The notes below the pieces were generated by a model, which worked only from the letters and a program-made list of their open reading frames with translations, was not told where the DNA came from and ran no database searches. Position numbers and translations under genes: made by a program. From contig NZ_FRXO01000001.1 of assembly GCF_900148505.1 (NCBI RefSeq), forward strand, positions 496,001 to 560,000: a stretch of DNA of 64,000 bases. The letters are read 5' to 3'. Positions 17,714 through 28,800 of this stretch are shown piece after piece (the first letter of the stretch is position 1; each line of letters begins with the position of its first letter). Origin of the DNA: Pseudoxanthobacter soli DSM 19599. Its GTDB lineage: Bacteria; Pseudomonadota; Alphaproteobacteria; Rhizobiales; Segnochrobactraceae.

Positions 17714-18934
17714 ATGAACACCATCGTAAAGCCCGCGGACCTCGACACGCGGCAACCGATATCGACCGCGCAGGCGCTGGCCGATGCCCCTGCCGAGCGC
17801 CCACCCGAGCGTCCCGCCGAGCCCTCTGCCGCACCCCCTGCGCGGAACGAGGCAGCCGGCGCCAAGCCGCGCTTCAGGCTGGGTCGCCTTCTGCGCACCG
17901 CAGCGGCGATCGGCGCTTTGGGCGCGGCTGCCGTCTTCGGCTGGCAATACTGGACGGTCTGGCGGTTCGAGCAGTCGACCGACGACGCCTATGTCCAGGC
18001 CGACGTCGTGTTCATCGCGCCGAAGGTGGCCGGCTACCTGCGCACCGTGAACGTGGAAGATAACCAGCCGGTCAAGGCCGGCGACGTGCTGGCGACCATC
18101 GACCCGCGCGACTATCAGGCGGCGGTGGACCAGGCGACGGCGGATGTCGCCGAGGCGAGCGCGACGATCGACAGCGACAAGGCGCAGCTTCAGGAACAGC
18201 TTGCCGTGATCCAGGAAGCGCAGGCGACGATCACCTCCGATCAGGCCGCGGCAACCTTCGCCGATCTCAACGACAAGCGGTTCGGCACGCTGGCCCGCGA
18301 CGGCTTCGGCACGCTGGAGAACGCCCAGCAGGCGGCATCGCAGACCGCCCAGGCCACCGCCCAGATCGCCAGGGACAAGGCGGCCCTGCTCGCGGCTGAA
18401 AAGCAGGTCGATACCCTCGACGCGGCGATCGAGCAGGCGAAGGCGACGCTCGCCCACAACAAAGCCGTGCTCGATCAAGCCAGGTTGAACCTCGGCTACA
18501 CGGTCCTGCGGGCGCCGGTGGACGGCGTGGTCGGTGCCCGAACGCTGCGCGTCGGTCAGTACGTCCAGCCGGGCACGGACCTGCTCGCGGTCGTGCCGCT
18601 GCAGTCGACCTATATCGTCGCCAACTACAAGGAAACCCAGCTCGCCGGGGTGAAGCCCGGCCAGCCAGTCGGCATCGCCATCGATACCTTTCCCGGCGTC
18701 TCGGTGCGCGGCACGGTCGACAGCCTCGCGCCGGCGAGCGGCGAGGAGTTCGCCCTGCTACCCCCCGACAATGCCACCGGCAACTTCACCAAGATCGTGC
18801 AGCGCATTCCCGTGAAGATCACCATCGACCGGACGGACCCGCTCGCCGGCCAGTTGCGGCCGGGCATGTCGGTGACGACCACCATCAAGGTTGGCGGCGC
18901 TCCGTCGGCCGTCACCGCGTCTCACAACGGCTGA
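17714..18934 (+). CDS. HlyD/EmrA family periplasmic adaptor subunit
   Basis: Membrane-fusion protein of 406 residues linking an inner-membrane transporter to an outer-membrane channel. One transmembrane helix lies near residues 57-77. The first half-lipoyl segment is GYLRTVNVEDNQPVKAGD, followed by a long Ala/Gln/Asp-rich coiled-coil hairpin (about 135-245), then the second half-lipoyl LRAPVDGVVGARTLRVGQ and a beta-barrel domain. It starts 15 bases before the EmrB-like gene's ribosome-binding region and pairs with it. Substrates are probably hydrophobic drugs or solvents. No TolC gene is nearby. Confidence 0.93.
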   Translation: MNTIVKPADLDTRQPISTAQALADAPAERPPERPAEPSAAPPARNEAAGAKPRFRLGRLLRTAAAIGALGAAAVFGWQYWTVWRFEQSTDDAYVQADVVFIAPKVAGYLRTVNVEDNQPVKAGDVLATIDPRDYQAAVDQATADVAEASATIDSDKAQLQEQLAVIQEAQATITSDQAAATFADLNDKRFGTLARDGFGTLENAQQAASQTAQATAQIARDKAALLAAEKQVDTLDAAIEQAKATLAHNKAVLDQARLNLGYTVLRAPVDGVVGARTLRVGQYVQPGTDLLAVVPLQSTYIVANYKETQLAGVKPGQPVGIAIDTFPGVSVRGTVDSLAPASGEEFALLPPDNATGNFTKIVQRIPVKITIDRTDPLAGQLRPGMSVTTTIKVGGAPSAVTASHNG

Positions 18935-18949
18935 ACCGGGGAGGATGCG

Positions 18950-20518
18950 ATGCCCGCGACCGGTGCACTGCCCTCCGCCGCAATCGAGCGGGCGAGCCTC
19001 CGGACCTGGATTTCTGTCCTCGGCTGCATGCTCGGCGCACTGATCGCGGTGCTGGACATCCAGATCACCAACTCTTCGCTTCCGAACATCGAGGGTGGAA
19101 TCGGAACGGGCGTCGACAACGGCACCTGGATCTCGACTTCGTACCTGATCGGCGAGATCATCATGATCCCGCTGACCGACTTCTTCAGCCGCACGTTCAG
19201 TTTCCGCCGCTTCCTGCTCGGATCGCTGGTCCTGTTTCTCGTCTGCTCGGTCGCCTGCGCCTTCGCCACCAATCTTGGTCAGATGATCGTGACACGTGGC
19301 CTGCAGGGCTTCTTCGGCGGCTGCCTCATCCCGCTCGCCTTCACCATCGTGCTGACCAAGCTGCCGCGCCACCAGCAGCCCGTGGGCCTCGCGATCTTCG
19401 CCACGACGGCGACATTCGGCCCCTCCATCGGCCCGACCATCGGCGGTTATCTCACCGAGCACTACGGCTGGCAGTACATCTTCTTCATCAATCTCATCCC
19501 GGGGGCGGCGATGCTCGCGGTGCTGGTGCCGACGCTTGAGCGGACGAAGATGCAGCTTCATCTGCTGAAGCAAGGCGACTGGTACGGCATCGCCTTCATG
19601 ACGGTGGGGCTCGCCTGCCTCCAGACTGTGCTCGACGAGGGCAACAAGGACGACTGGTTCGGCTCGCCGTTCATCGTTCACCTCTCCATCGTGGCGGCGG
19701 TGTGCCTCACCGTGTTCGTCGTCATCGAGCTCAATATCGAGCGCCCGCTGGTGCAGCTGCGGCTGCTGCTGCGCCGGAATTTCGGCCTTGGCACCGTCGC
19801 CAACGTGCTGGTCGGGTTTGCGCTGTTCGGCTCCGTCTACGTGCTGCCGGCCTATCTCGACGAGGTGCAGGGCTACAATGCCGAACAGATCGGCGTGGTG
19901 CTCGCGTGGGTCGGGCTGCCGCAGCTCTTCATCATCCCGTTCATGCCGGTGCTTATGAAGCGGTTCGACGCGCGCCTGCTCGTGATCGCAGGCCTCGCGA
20001 TCTTCGCGGCGAGCTGCTTCATGAACACGCATCTGAGCTTCGACGTCGGCGGACAGCAGCTGACGATGACGAACGTCGTGCGTGCGCTGGGCCAGGCCAT
20101 GGTGCTGTCGCCGCTCGCGAGCATCACCATGGCGGGCATGCCGCCCGCCGAGGCCGGCCAGGCCTCCGGGCTCTTCAACATGATGCGCAGCCTCGGCGGC
20201 GCTGTCGGAACCGCCGCACTCGCAACCGTCATCACCAAGCGCGAGCAGTTCCACTCCAACATCGTCGGCCAGTCGGTCACGCCGTTCGGAGAGACTGCGC
20301 GCGGCTTCCTGTCGAGCCTGCAGGATTATTATCTCGCCCACGGCATGACCGATCCGGCGAAGGCCCATCATCAGGCCGAGATCCTGCTCGGCTCCCTCGT
20401 CGAGCGGCAGGCCCTGATCATGGCGTTCTCGGACACGTTCTTCGTGCTCGGCGCCATCCTGGTCGTCGCCGCGGCGGCCGTCGCGCTCACCGGCCGGCCG
20501 GGCGTGTCCGCACGATGA
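18950..20518 (+). CDS. DHA2 family MFS efflux transporter (EmrB-like)
   Basis: Proton-driven drug exporter of the 14-helix DHA2 family, 522 residues with hydrophobic segments throughout. Conserved features include the helix-1 motif [13 protein letters not shown] and the antiporter motif region with [27 protein letters not shown] precedes the ATG at 18950, and the gene follows the EmrA-like adaptor by 15 bases, so the two form a tripartite pump with an unlinked outer-membrane channel. Confidence 0.94.
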   Translation: MPATGALPSAAIERASLRTWISVLGCMLGALIAVLDIQITNSSLPNIEGGIGTGVDNGTWISTSYLIGEIIMIPLTDFFSRTFSFRRFLLGSLVLFLVCSVACAFATNLGQMIVTRGLQGFFGGCLIPLAFTIVLTKLPRHQQPVGLAIFATTATFGPSIGPTIGGYLTEHYGWQYIFFINLIPGAAMLAVLVPTLERTKMQLHLLKQGDWYGIAFMTVGLACLQTVLDEGNKDDWFGSPFIVHLSIVAAVCLTVFVVIELNIERPLVQLRLLLRRNFGLGTVANVLVGFALFGSVYVLPAYLDEVQGYNAEQIGVVLAWVGLPQLFIIPFMPVLMKRFDARLLVIAGLAIFAASCFMNTHLSFDVGGQQLTMTNVVRALGQAMVLSPLASITMAGMPPAEAGQASGLFNMMRSLGGAVGTAALATVITKREQFHSNIVGQSVTPFGETARGFLSSLQDYYLAHGMTDPAKAHHQAEILLGSLVERQALIMAFSDTFFVLGAILVVAAAAVALTGRPGVSAR

Positions 20519-20676
20519 CGGCTGGCCGGGGCGGAGGGCGGGGCCGCAGCCGGCCGCGCCGGTGCGAAACGGATGCAAATGTCGGAGAGCGCTGGTATGT
20601 GAAGACCTTAACCGGCGCATGGACATCCGGCCCGCCGGTCGCGGCGGACGGGGGCGAAGGGCTGGAGCGGGGTACG

Positions 20677-22125
20677 ATGTTCACGGATTCTCAGACGTCG
20701 GCGGCCTTGCGGTCGTCCCTGGCGCCTTGTGCGGCCGTGTGCCTCGCCGCGGCGATCTTCCTCATCGACACACTCACGCCCTTCGACGTGGCGATCGCGG
20801 TGCTCTACGTCGCGGTGGTGATGCTGTCCGCGACCTTCCTGGACAGGCGGCGGCTGCTCGGCGTCGGAATGCTGTGCGTCGTTCTCTCGCTCGTCAGCTT
20901 CGTGATCACCCACAGCAGCGAATACAATCTGCCGGCGATCATCCGCTGCGGCGTCGCGATCTCCGCCATCGTCATCACGACGTTCCTCTCGCTGAAGAAC
21001 CAGGAATCCAACGCCGCGCTCGAGGCGCAGGCGGAACTGCTCGATCTCACCCACGACGCCATCTTCGTTCGGGATGCGGACGACGTGATCACCTACTGGA
21101 ACAGCGGCGCGGAGGAACTCTACGGCTGGCCGCGCCGGGATGCCGTCGGGCAAAAGGCCGCCGACCTGCTGAAGACGGTGTTCCCGCGCCCGGTGGAGGA
21201 CATCCGCGCGGCGCTGATCGACGAGCATCGCTGGGAAGGCGAACTGATCCACACCCGGCGCGACGGAACCCGCCTCGTGGTCATCAGCCGCTGGTCGCTG
21301 AAACTCGACGACCGCGGCCGCCCGGCCGCGACGATGGAAACCAACAACGACATCACCGAATATCGCCGCGCCGAGGACGACCTGCACAAGGCGCAGTCCG
21401 AACTCGCCCATGTCACCCGCCTGACCACCCTCGGCGAACTGACGGCCTCCATCGCCCACGAGGTCAACCAGCCGCTCGCCGCGACCGTCACCAACGGTGA
21501 GGCCTGCCTGCGCTGGCTTGCCCGCCCGGTGCCCGATCTCGGGGAAGCGAGGGCGTCGGTCGAGCGGATGATCGCCAATGCCCGCCGCGCCAGCGACGTG
21601 ATCGCGCGGCTGCGGGCGCTGTCGCGCCGGGACGATCCGGTCCACCTTCCGCTTCAGATCAACGACACGGTCGAGGAAGCCCTCCTCCTCGTCGAACGCG
21701 AACTTTCCAATCGACACATCACACTGGCGCTGGATCTTGATCCATCGCTTCCGGAGGTGTTCGGCGATCGGGTGCAATTGCAGCAGGTCGTCATCAACCT
21801 CGTGGTGAACGCGATCCAGGCGATGGATCCGATGCCGGAGGACGGCCGGAAGCTGCGTATCCTCTCGCGGCGGAAAGACGACGATGCCTGCGAACGCCCT
21901 GTCCAGATCGAAATCCACGACAGCGGAACCGGATTCGACGGTGTCGACGCGAGCCAGCTGTTCAAGACGTTCTACACCACCAAGCACGACGGCATGGGCA
22001 TGGGTCTTTCGATCTGCCGCTCGATCGTCGAGGCCCATGGCGGAAACATATCGGCCTCGGCGAACGACGAGGGCGGCGCGTGCTTCCGCATCTGTCTTCC
22101 CGCGACGAAGGAGCCCTCTCTATGA
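20677..22125 (+). CDS. PAS domain sensor histidine kinase (FixL-like)
   Basis: Membrane sensor kinase of about 482 residues. About four hydrophobic helices lie at 12-105, a PAS domain at 120-230 ([20 protein letters not shown]), the phosphoacceptor His261 in [13 protein letters not shown], and a HATPase domain with N-box [18 protein letters not shown] and [10 protein letters not shown]. The H-box with NQPLAA is typical of the FixL/StyS type. The ATG at 20677 has GGAG upstream; a much longer open frame through the transporter gene is a shadow. It is coupled (ATGA) to the response regulator, 158 bases after the EmrB-like gene. Confidence 0.94.
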   Translation: MFTDSQTSAALRSSLAPCAAVCLAAAIFLIDTLTPFDVAIAVLYVAVVMLSATFLDRRRLLGVGMLCVVLSLVSFVITHSSEYNLPAIIRCGVAISAIVITTFLSLKNQESNAALEAQAELLDLTHDAIFVRDADDVITYWNSGAEELYGWPRRDAVGQKAADLLKTVFPRPVEDIRAALIDEHRWEGELIHTRRDGTRLVVISRWSLKLDDRGRPAATMETNNDITEYRRAEDDLHKAQSELAHVTRLTTLGELTASIAHEVNQPLAATVTNGEACLRWLARPVPDLGEARASVERMIANARRASDVIARLRALSRRDDPVHLPLQINDTVEEALLLVERELSNRHITLALDLDPSLPEVFGDRVQLQQVVINLVVNAIQAMDPMPEDGRKLRILSRRKDDDACERPVQIEIHDSGTGFDGVDASQLFKTFYTTKHDGMGMGLSICRSIVEAHGGNISASANDEGGACFRICLPATKEPSL

Positions 22126-22769
22126 TCGCCCCGCAGCCGGTCCGTTCCTCTTCCGAGCCGGTCGTCATCGTCGTCGATGACGATGCCGCCCTTCGTGATG
22201 CGCTGGGGAGCCTGTTCCGCTCGGTGGGACTGAAGGTCGAGCTGTTTTCTTCCACCGCGGAAATGACGGCCGCGCGCCTTCCCGAGGCGCCGCGCTGTCT
22301 CGTGCTCGATATCCGGCTTCCGGGCGTCAGCGGGCTTGATTTCCAGCAGCAGCTCGCCCGGTCCGGAACCAGCATGCCGATCGTGTTCATGACCGGGCAT
22401 GGCGACATCCCGATGTCCGTCAGGGCCATGAAGGCGGGAGCGATCGACTTCCTCACCAAGCCGTTCCGCGATCAGGATATGCTCGATGCCGTCACCGCCG
22501 CGATCGACCTCGACCGCCGACAGCGGGAAACGGACAGCGCCGTGAGCGGGGTGCAGTCTCTTTATGAGTCGCTCACCGCCCGCGAGAAGGAAGTCATGGG
22601 GCTCGTCACCACCGGGCTGATGAACAAACAGGTCGCGGCCGAGATCGGCCTGAGCGAAATCACCGTGAAGATTCATCGCGGCAACGTCATGCGGAAGATG
22701 GGCGCGAAGTCCCTCGCCGATCTCGTGCGGATGGCCGAAACGCTCGGCCTCGGCAAGCCCCGGACCTGA
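22122..22769 (+). CDS. FixJ/StyR-type response regulator
   Basis: Two-component transcription factor of 215 residues. The receiver domain has acidic pocket VVDDD, phosphoacceptor Asp63 in LVLDIRLPG, and Lys in DFLTKPF. The C-terminal LuxR-type helix-turn-helix is [15 protein letters not shown] with [19 protein letters not shown]. The ATG at 22122 overlaps the kinase stop and has AAGGAG eight bases upstream. It is the cognate partner of the preceding kinase; possible targets include the adjacent efflux operon. Confidence 0.94.
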   Translation: MIAPQPVRSSSEPVVIVVDDDAALRDALGSLFRSVGLKVELFSSTAEMTAARLPEAPRCLVLDIRLPGVSGLDFQQQLARSGTSMPIVFMTGHGDIPMSVRAMKAGAIDFLTKPFRDQDMLDAVTAAIDLDRRQRETDSAVSGVQSLYESLTAREKEVMGLVTTGLMNKQVAAEIGLSEITVKIHRGNVMRKMGAKSLADLVRMAETLGLGKPRT

Positions 22770-22791
22770 CCCCGCCTTTCCGATCACAGGT

Positions 22792-22805
22792 TTCCGCCCG
22801 CGGAA
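22792..22805. repeat. TTCCGC/GCGGAA dyad upstream of hydrolase gene
   Basis: A perfect 6-base inverted repeat with a two-base centre, 56 bases before the next start codon and 23 bases after the response regulator. It is a possible operator or weak terminator. Short GC palindromes are common in this genome, so the weight is low. Confidence 0.25.
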
Positions 22806-22860
22806 TGCATCAGACGCGCATATCTCCCGCCACCCGGACCGAGACAACGGAGCCACACCG

Positions 22861-23748
22861 ATGGACGCCATCACCCCCCGCCCCTTCACCTACCGGAGTC
22901 GCGATGGGCTGGAACTCTACGGCCAGGAGTGGCTGCCGTCCGGGCCGGTCTCGGGCCGGCCGGTCGCCTGCCTGCCGGGCGTGACGCGCAACAGCCGGGA
23001 CTTCGCGGACCTCGCCGGCTTTCTCGCCGGCCGCGGGCGGCGCGTTGTCGCGTTCGACTTCCGCGGACGGGGTCGTTCGGCACACGCGGCGGTCGAGACC
23101 TACACGCCGCTGGCGGAGGCGGACGATGTCGGACTCGGGCTCGACCATCTCGGCATCCCAGAGGCGGCTCTGATCGGCACGTCCCGCGGCGGCCTCGTCA
23201 TCATGACGCTGGCGATGACGCGGCCGGCGCTGCTCGGCGCGGTCGTGCTCAACGATATCGGGCCGGTGATCGACAAGGCCGGGCTCGCCCGTATCGCCGG
23301 CTATATCGGCAAGCCGCTGCCGCGCTCATGGCCGGCGGCCATCGCGGACCTGAAGGCGGGACAGGGCGCGCTGTTTCCGGCGCTCGACGATGCCGGATGG
23401 GAGCGTTACGCCCGCCAGATCTACCGCGACGAAGGCGGCGTTCCGGTGATCGACTACGATCCGGCGCTGGAAGAGGCTTTCAAGGCGTTCGATCCGAACG
23501 CGCCGCTGCCCGATCTGTGGCCGGCGTTCGATGCCATGGCGAAGCGTGAGCCGGTTCCGGTTCCGATGATGGTCGTCCATGGGGCGCTTTCGGACATCCT
23601 CGCGGCCACGACCGTTGCCGAGATGCAGGCGCGCCATCCGGCCCTCGTCACCTGCACCGTCGCGGACGAGGGCCATGCGCCGCTGCTTTGGGACGCCGCG
23701 ACGCAGGAGCGGATCGCGGCATTCCTCGACGGCGCCGAGCGGGCCTGA
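22861..23748 (+). CDS. Alpha/beta fold hydrolase
   Basis: Cytosolic alpha/beta hydrolase of 295 residues. The nucleophile is in GTSRGGL, an early FDFRGRGRS strand-loop is typical of lactonase or epoxide-hydrolase-like members, the acid lies around VHGALSDILA and the catalytic His in ADEGHAPLL. No signal peptide. Substrate unknown. GGAG lies nine bases upstream of the ATG. It converges with the next gene, ten bases away. Confidence 0.87.
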   Translation: MDAITPRPFTYRSRDGLELYGQEWLPSGPVSGRPVACLPGVTRNSRDFADLAGFLAGRGRRVVAFDFRGRGRSAHAAVETYTPLAEADDVGLGLDHLGIPEAALIGTSRGGLVIMTLAMTRPALLGAVVLNDIGPVIDKAGLARIAGYIGKPLPRSWPAAIADLKAGQGALFPALDDAGWERYARQIYRDEGGVPVIDYDPALEEAFKAFDPNAPLPDLWPAFDAMAKREPVPVPMMVVHGALSDILAATTVAEMQARHPALVTCTVADEGHAPLLWDAATQERIAAFLDGAERA

Positions 23749-23758
23749 GCGGCCGCGC

Positions 23759-24598
23759 TCACGCCGCGTTGGGCTTCTGACGCGGGGTGCGCCGATGCTT
23801 CCGGCGCACCGTGAGCGCTTCCGACAGCACGCCCGTATAGGCGTGGGTGCCCCAGTGGGCGAGCTTCGCCCGCATGTCGCACCAGATCTCGCCGCCGCAG
23901 CCATCGACCCAGCGCTGGCAGAAGGCGTAATCCTCGCCGAGGAAGGTGTTGGTCGCCGGATCGATGAACGGGTCGAACAGCCCGTAGAGATAGCCGCCGA
24001 AGCCGGACGTGTTGTAGCGGTATCCCCCGCCCCCGGCATTGCCGATGTCGTCATGATAGCGCAGGTCGGGAAACTGGCTGACCATCGTCTCGATGACGCT
24101 GCGCTTGAGCAGGATGATGCCGGCGCCAGCCTTGATGACCTTCGCGAAGCCGTTCGGCGTCAGCGTCGGAGCCGCCGCGCCCCTCATCACCGCGGGATCG
24201 GAAAACACCACGTTCCATTCGAGCACGAGTTCGAGGAGGTCGCCGAGATCCTTCGGCGCGAACGCCCGCGTGTCGAGATCGGGGTAGGTCTTCTTCGGAT
24301 AGGCTGCGCACGTGAAGGGATAATCCGACCGCAGCATCCTGAGAACTGTCCGCGGATCGAACTCGATATCGGAATCGAGGAACAGCAGATGAGTTGCGGA
24401 TCTGTCGGAAGCAAACTCGGCAATGGCGCCGTTGCGAACCCGGCTGACGATTGCGTCTCCCGCCAGATAAAGAATCCGGGAGCGGATGCGATGCTCCATC
24501 AGAGTGACGACAAGACGTGTAATGGCGAGGGATGTCGGGGCGAATACGCGGTGATCGTGCGCGGGGCAGACGATAAGAACGTTCAACGGCTCTTTCAT
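23759..24598 (-). CDS. GT-A fold glycosyltransferase-like protein
   Basis: About 279 residues. The N-terminus NVLIVCPAHDHRVFAPTSL and the DxD-like metal motif LLFLDSDIEFDP (residues 72-82) suggest a nucleotide-sugar-binding GT-A fold. A later stretch with FLGEDYAFCQRW resembles the ED-containing segment of such enzymes. No transmembrane helix or signal peptide. The acceptor is unknown, and no polysaccharide genes adjoin it. The start at 24598 is chosen because residues upstream in the frame to 24772 are not protein-like; its ribosome-binding site is weak. Confidence 0.7.
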   Translation of the reverse strand: MKEPLNVLIVCPAHDHRVFAPTSLAITRLVVTLMEHRIRSRILYLAGDAIVSRVRNGAIAEFASDRSATHLLFLDSDIEFDPRTVLRMLRSDYPFTCAAYPKKTYPDLDTRAFAPKDLGDLLELVLEWNVVFSDPAVMRGAAAPTLTPNGFAKVIKAGAGIILLKRSVIETMVSQFPDLRYHDDIGNAGGGGYRYNTSGFGGYLYGLFDPFIDPATNTFLGEDYAFCQRWVDGCGGEIWCDMRAKLAHWGTHAYTGVLSEALTVRRKHRRTPRQKPNAA

Positions 24599-24963
24599 CA
24601 AGAATACCGGGCATGTCGACGACGCACAGCGACACGCGGCACGGCTCAAGGGAGCGCACCGTTCTTGCTGTCGTCGGACAATTGAACCAAACCGACCGGC
24701 CGATCGATCCCCGGCATTACGGGTATCGCCGGTCGACTTACGTCCGGGAGGCGGATCGATCTCGGACGGCAACCGTTCATGATACTGGACGAATGCGGGA
24801 CAAGTTCGACATGACCGACGCCGTTCCCGGCGCTCGCCATGCGAAGTCTTCAGAACCGCTGACTCCAGGCTGAGAAAGACGCGTGCATCTCGAAAAGATT
24901 GCGGGAAGAAGGTCGACGCAATATCGTTTCCTCAGAACCAGAAGGAAACGGAATCGTTCCCGA
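24599..24963. other. Divergent intergenic region (glycosyltransferase / TetR)
   Basis: No gene recognised in these 365 bases. A GTG at 24883 could lengthen the TetR protein by 27 arginine-rich residues, but this region instead carries a clear inverted repeat just before the ATG, which fits an operator better. Confidence 0.4.
24925..24950. promoter_or_regulatory. Candidate TetR operator
   Basis: CGTTTCC (24925-24931) and GGAAACG (24944-24950) are perfect 7-base inverted repeats with a 12-base spacer. They end 13 bases before the TetR start codon. A second, overlapping dyad GGAATCGTTCC covers 24950-24960. Location and symmetry fit autoregulation by the TetR protein. Confidence 0.5.
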
Positions 24964-25629
24964 ATGTCAAGCGACGTTTCAGAGACGGTCGAAGGCGCCT
25001 GCGCGAAGGCGCGGGTCGGTCGTCCGCCCGTTCTGGCGGAGCAGGAACGGCGGCAGCTCATCCTCGAAGCGGCGGAGACGGTGTTCTTCCGGGCGGGCTA
25101 CGGCGAGGCGACGATGGAAGAAATCGCGCGCGTCGCCTGCATGTCGAAGAAGAGCATCTATGCGCTCTATCCGGACAAGCGGACCCTGTTCGCCTGCCTC
25201 GTGAACGATATCGGCTGCTTTTCGGAACGGGCGGCCAGATCGTTGCCGCCTGCGCCGTCGGCGATCGAGGAATTGCGGACGCGCTTGCTGACGCTGGCGG
25301 AATTTTCGCTGTCGCCGCGCCTGATCAAGATGAAGCGGCTTGTTATCTCCGAGGCCCCCAAGTCTCCGGAACTCGCGGACGAATTCCACAATCGGGTCAT
25401 CAGGAGGGGCTCGGCCTACATCGCCGAGAGTGTCGTGCGCCTCGCCGACGAACGCGGCCAGCCGATCGCCCACGACGAGATGAAGGTCGCCCGGTTCCTG
25501 ATCGGTGCGGCGCTCTCCGACCTCCACATCTCCCTGCTGTTCGGCGAGCCCTGCGACGTGTCCTACGAGGCGGTCGTCCACAAGATCGACATGACACTGG
25601 ACATCGCCGTTCGTGGCCTGTTCGCCTGA
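24964..25629 (+). CDS. TetR/AcrR family transcriptional regulator
   Basis: Repressor-type protein of about 221 residues. The N-terminal helix-turn-helix covers about residues 30-80: ILEAAETVFFRAGYGEATME, EIARVACMSKKSIYALYPDK and TLFACLV. The C-terminal domain is a helical ligand-binding/dimerisation region. The ATG at 24964 was chosen over GTG 24883, since the conserved domain begins well after it and the candidate operator lies between. Targets are unknown; itself and the divergent glycosyltransferase gene are possible. Confidence 0.9.
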   Translation: MSSDVSETVEGACAKARVGRPPVLAEQERRQLILEAAETVFFRAGYGEATMEEIARVACMSKKSIYALYPDKRTLFACLVNDIGCFSERAARSLPPAPSAIEELRTRLLTLAEFSLSPRLIKMKRLVISEAPKSPELADEFHNRVIRRGSAYIAESVVRLADERGQPIAHDEMKVARFLIGAALSDLHISLLFGEPCDVSYEAVVHKIDMTLDIAVRGLFA

Positions 25630-25859
25630 ACGTCCGCCGCGGGCCGCGGCGGCGAAAGGCCGTTCTTCGAGACGGATCTGCGAAATTCTAGACGGTCCGG
25701 GAGTGTGGCGGAACCGTGGCTTTTTTGGCTATGGTTAATGACGTCGATTTCGGCAAAAGTCGCATCATGAGGCTGCGGACGGAATCGCCGCCGTCGTGCC
25801 CGGGGCGGGCCGGCGGATGGAGATCCGCAGCTCCGGCTGAAGCGTATGCGGGGATGGAT

Positions 25860-28800
25860 ATGAGCTGGTCGCGTCGCGCAATGGCGGCAATCACGATTGC
25901 CGTCGGTCTTGTCGCCGCTCTCGCCGGGGCCTCGCCCGCCACGGCGCAATCCGCGAAAGCCACGGCCGACGGCCCACGGCGCATCCAGTCGCTCCCGCCG
26001 GGAATGGACCTGCCAGGCTTCGATTATCAGGTGCTGCGCAACGTGCCGCAGGCGGCGTGCGAGGAGGCCTGCCTCGGCGATGCCGCCTGCAAGGCCTTCA
26101 CCTTCAACACCCGCTCGAACTGGTGCTTCCTGAAGACCGATTCCGGCACGCCCCGCCCCTATCGCGATGCCGCGTCCGGACGCGTGATCGGCAGCGTCGC
26201 CGCGACGCCGGCCTCCGCGCCGCTTCCTCTGCCGAATCTCGATTTTGTTCCCGACGACGTGCCGGCCGACGCGGATTCGTTCCGGGCGGAGATCAACGCG
26301 GCTGCCCGTCTGCAGCGCGATACCGAGACGGTCGGCGCCGGCCTCGCCGCCGCGATCCTCAACGGTGGCGCGAATGGCTGGCTGTCGCTGTCCGATCAGT
26401 TGCTCTCGGAACAGACCGACGATTACGGCCGCAAGCAGGCACTGCGAGCAGACGGGCTGTCGGCCGCCTTCCTCGGCCTGAAGCTCGCGACCGACAAGGG
26501 CCAGCAGGCCCGTGCGCTGGCGCTGATGTCGCGGGCGTTCGAGGCGGATTCGCGCTGGCGTCCCGCCATCGACAGCCTGAAGGCCGCGCTCGCACTCGCG
26601 CCGAAGGATGCCGCGATCAAGGCCCACTACGAGGAACTGCGCGCCGACTATGGCTTCCGCATTCTCGACTATTCGGTCAACACGGACACCGCGAGCCCGC
26701 GGATGTGCGTGCAGTTTTCCGAGGCGCTGCCCAAGGGCCGGGTCGACTTCTCGAAATATGTCGCGGTCGCCGGCATGACCAATCCGGCGGTGACGACCAC
26801 CGCTCAGGAGCTGTGCATCGACGGGCTGGAGCACGGCGAGCGCTATGAGGTGACGATCCGCGCGGGCCTGCCGTCCACCGTCGGCGAGACGCTGACGAGT
26901 CCGGCGAGCTACACGATCTATGTGCGGGACCGGAAGCCCACCGCCCGGTTCCCGACTTCGGCCTATGTGCTGCCGCGCACCGGCGCGGTCGGCGTGCCCC
27001 TGATCAGCGTCAACACCGATATGGTGATGCTGGATCTGCTGCGCGTCGGCGACCGCGGCCTTGCGCGCTCCATCGCCGGCGGCGACTTCCGCCGCCAGCT
27101 CTCGCCGTACGACATCGAGACGCTGGCCGACACCACCGGCGCCAAGGTCTGGTCCGGCGAGATGAAGGTGGAGCGGCAGCTCAACAAGGAAGTCACGACC
27201 GCGTTCCCCGTCGACGAGGCCGTGAAGAAGCTCGATCCGGGCGTCTATGTGCTGGTCGCCCGCCCGCGCGAGATCCCGAGCGAGAACTGGGATCAGCGCG
27301 CGACCCAGTGGTTCATCGTCTCCGATCTCGGCATCGCCTCGATCAGCGCGGCCGACGGGGTTCATGCGTTCGTGCGCTCGCTCGGCACGGCGAAGCCGAT
27401 CGCCGGCGTCGACGTGCGTCTGGTCGCCCGCAACGACGAGGTGCTGGGCACCGCGAAGACCGATGCCGCGGGGCACGCGGTGTTCGCGCCGGGGCTCGGC
27501 CGCGGAACCGGCGGCATGGCGCCGGCCGTGCTGGTGGCGACCGCGGCCGACGGCGATTACGGCTTCCTCGATCTCTCCGCGCCCGGGTTCGATCTGACCG
27601 ACCGCGGCGTGGCCGGACGCCCGGCGCCCGGGCCGCTCGATGCGTTCCTCTATACCGAGCGCGGCGTCTACCGCGCCGGCGAGACGGTGCACCTGACGGC
27701 GCTGCTGCGCGACGGCGCGTCGAAGGCGGCGTCCGGCGTGCCGCTCACCATCTCCGTCACCCGGCCCGACGGCGTGATCTATCGCAAGGTGCAGGCCGAC
27801 GACGAAGGCCTCGGCGGGCGAAGCCTCGATATCGACCTCATCCCCTCGGCGATGCGCGGCACGTGGCGGGCGGAGGCGTTCTCCGATCCGAAGGCGGCGG
27901 CCATCGGTGCCGTCACCTTCCTCGTCGAGGACTTCGTCCCCGAGCGGATGAAGGTCGACCTGAAGACGGATGCGACCGCGATCGCGGCCGGCAAGCCGGC
28001 GACGATCGCCGTCGCCGCGGACTTCCTCTACGGCGCGCCGGCGTCGAACCTCGCGGTGGAGGGCGAGATCGCGGTCAAGCCGTCCGAGGATGGCGTGGCC
28101 GGCTTCCCGGGCTACCGTTTCGGCCTCGCCGACGACGACTTCACCCCGGTCCGCCGCCCGCTGTTCGACCTCGGCCGCACCGACGCGGCCGGCAAGGCGA
28201 CGGTGACCGCGAGCCTTCCCACGCTCGATCCGACCACGAAGCCGCTCATGGCCGAGATCGCGGTCCGGGTGCGCGAGCCGGGTGGGCGCGCGGTGGAGCG
28301 GACCGTGACGTTGCCGGTCGCCCCTCCCGGGCCGCGGATCGGCGTCAAGCCGCTGTTCTCCGGCGACCAGGTCGGCGAAGGCGCGACCGCGGGCTTCGAG
28401 GTGGCGGCGGTCGGGCCAGACGGCGCCCGCACGGCCCTTCAGGGCGCAAGCTGGCAGCTTCTCAAGGTCCGTCGCGAATTCCAGTGGTTCAACCGCGACG
28501 GCAACTGGGACTATTTCACCACGACCTCCACCGAGCGCGTGGCGGAGGGCAAGCTCGACCTGACGGCGAGCGATGTCGGCCGCATCTCGGCCCCGGTCGA
28601 CTGGGGAACGTTCCGGCTGGAGATTTCGGTGCCGAACGTGCCGACGGCGGCGACGTCCTATGAGTTCGCCGCCGGCTGGGTGACGGTTGGTGCGACCGCC
28701 GAGACGCCGGACGTCCTCGAAATCGGCCTCGACAAGCCCGGCTACAAGCCGGGCGATACCGCCCGCCTCAACATCGCGCCCCGGTTCGCGGGCACCGCGC

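Noticed and set aside
18758-20626. 622-codon minus-strand frame opposite the EmrB-like gene
   Set aside because: Composition is typical of antisense shadows; the sense frame encodes a clear 14-helix transporter.
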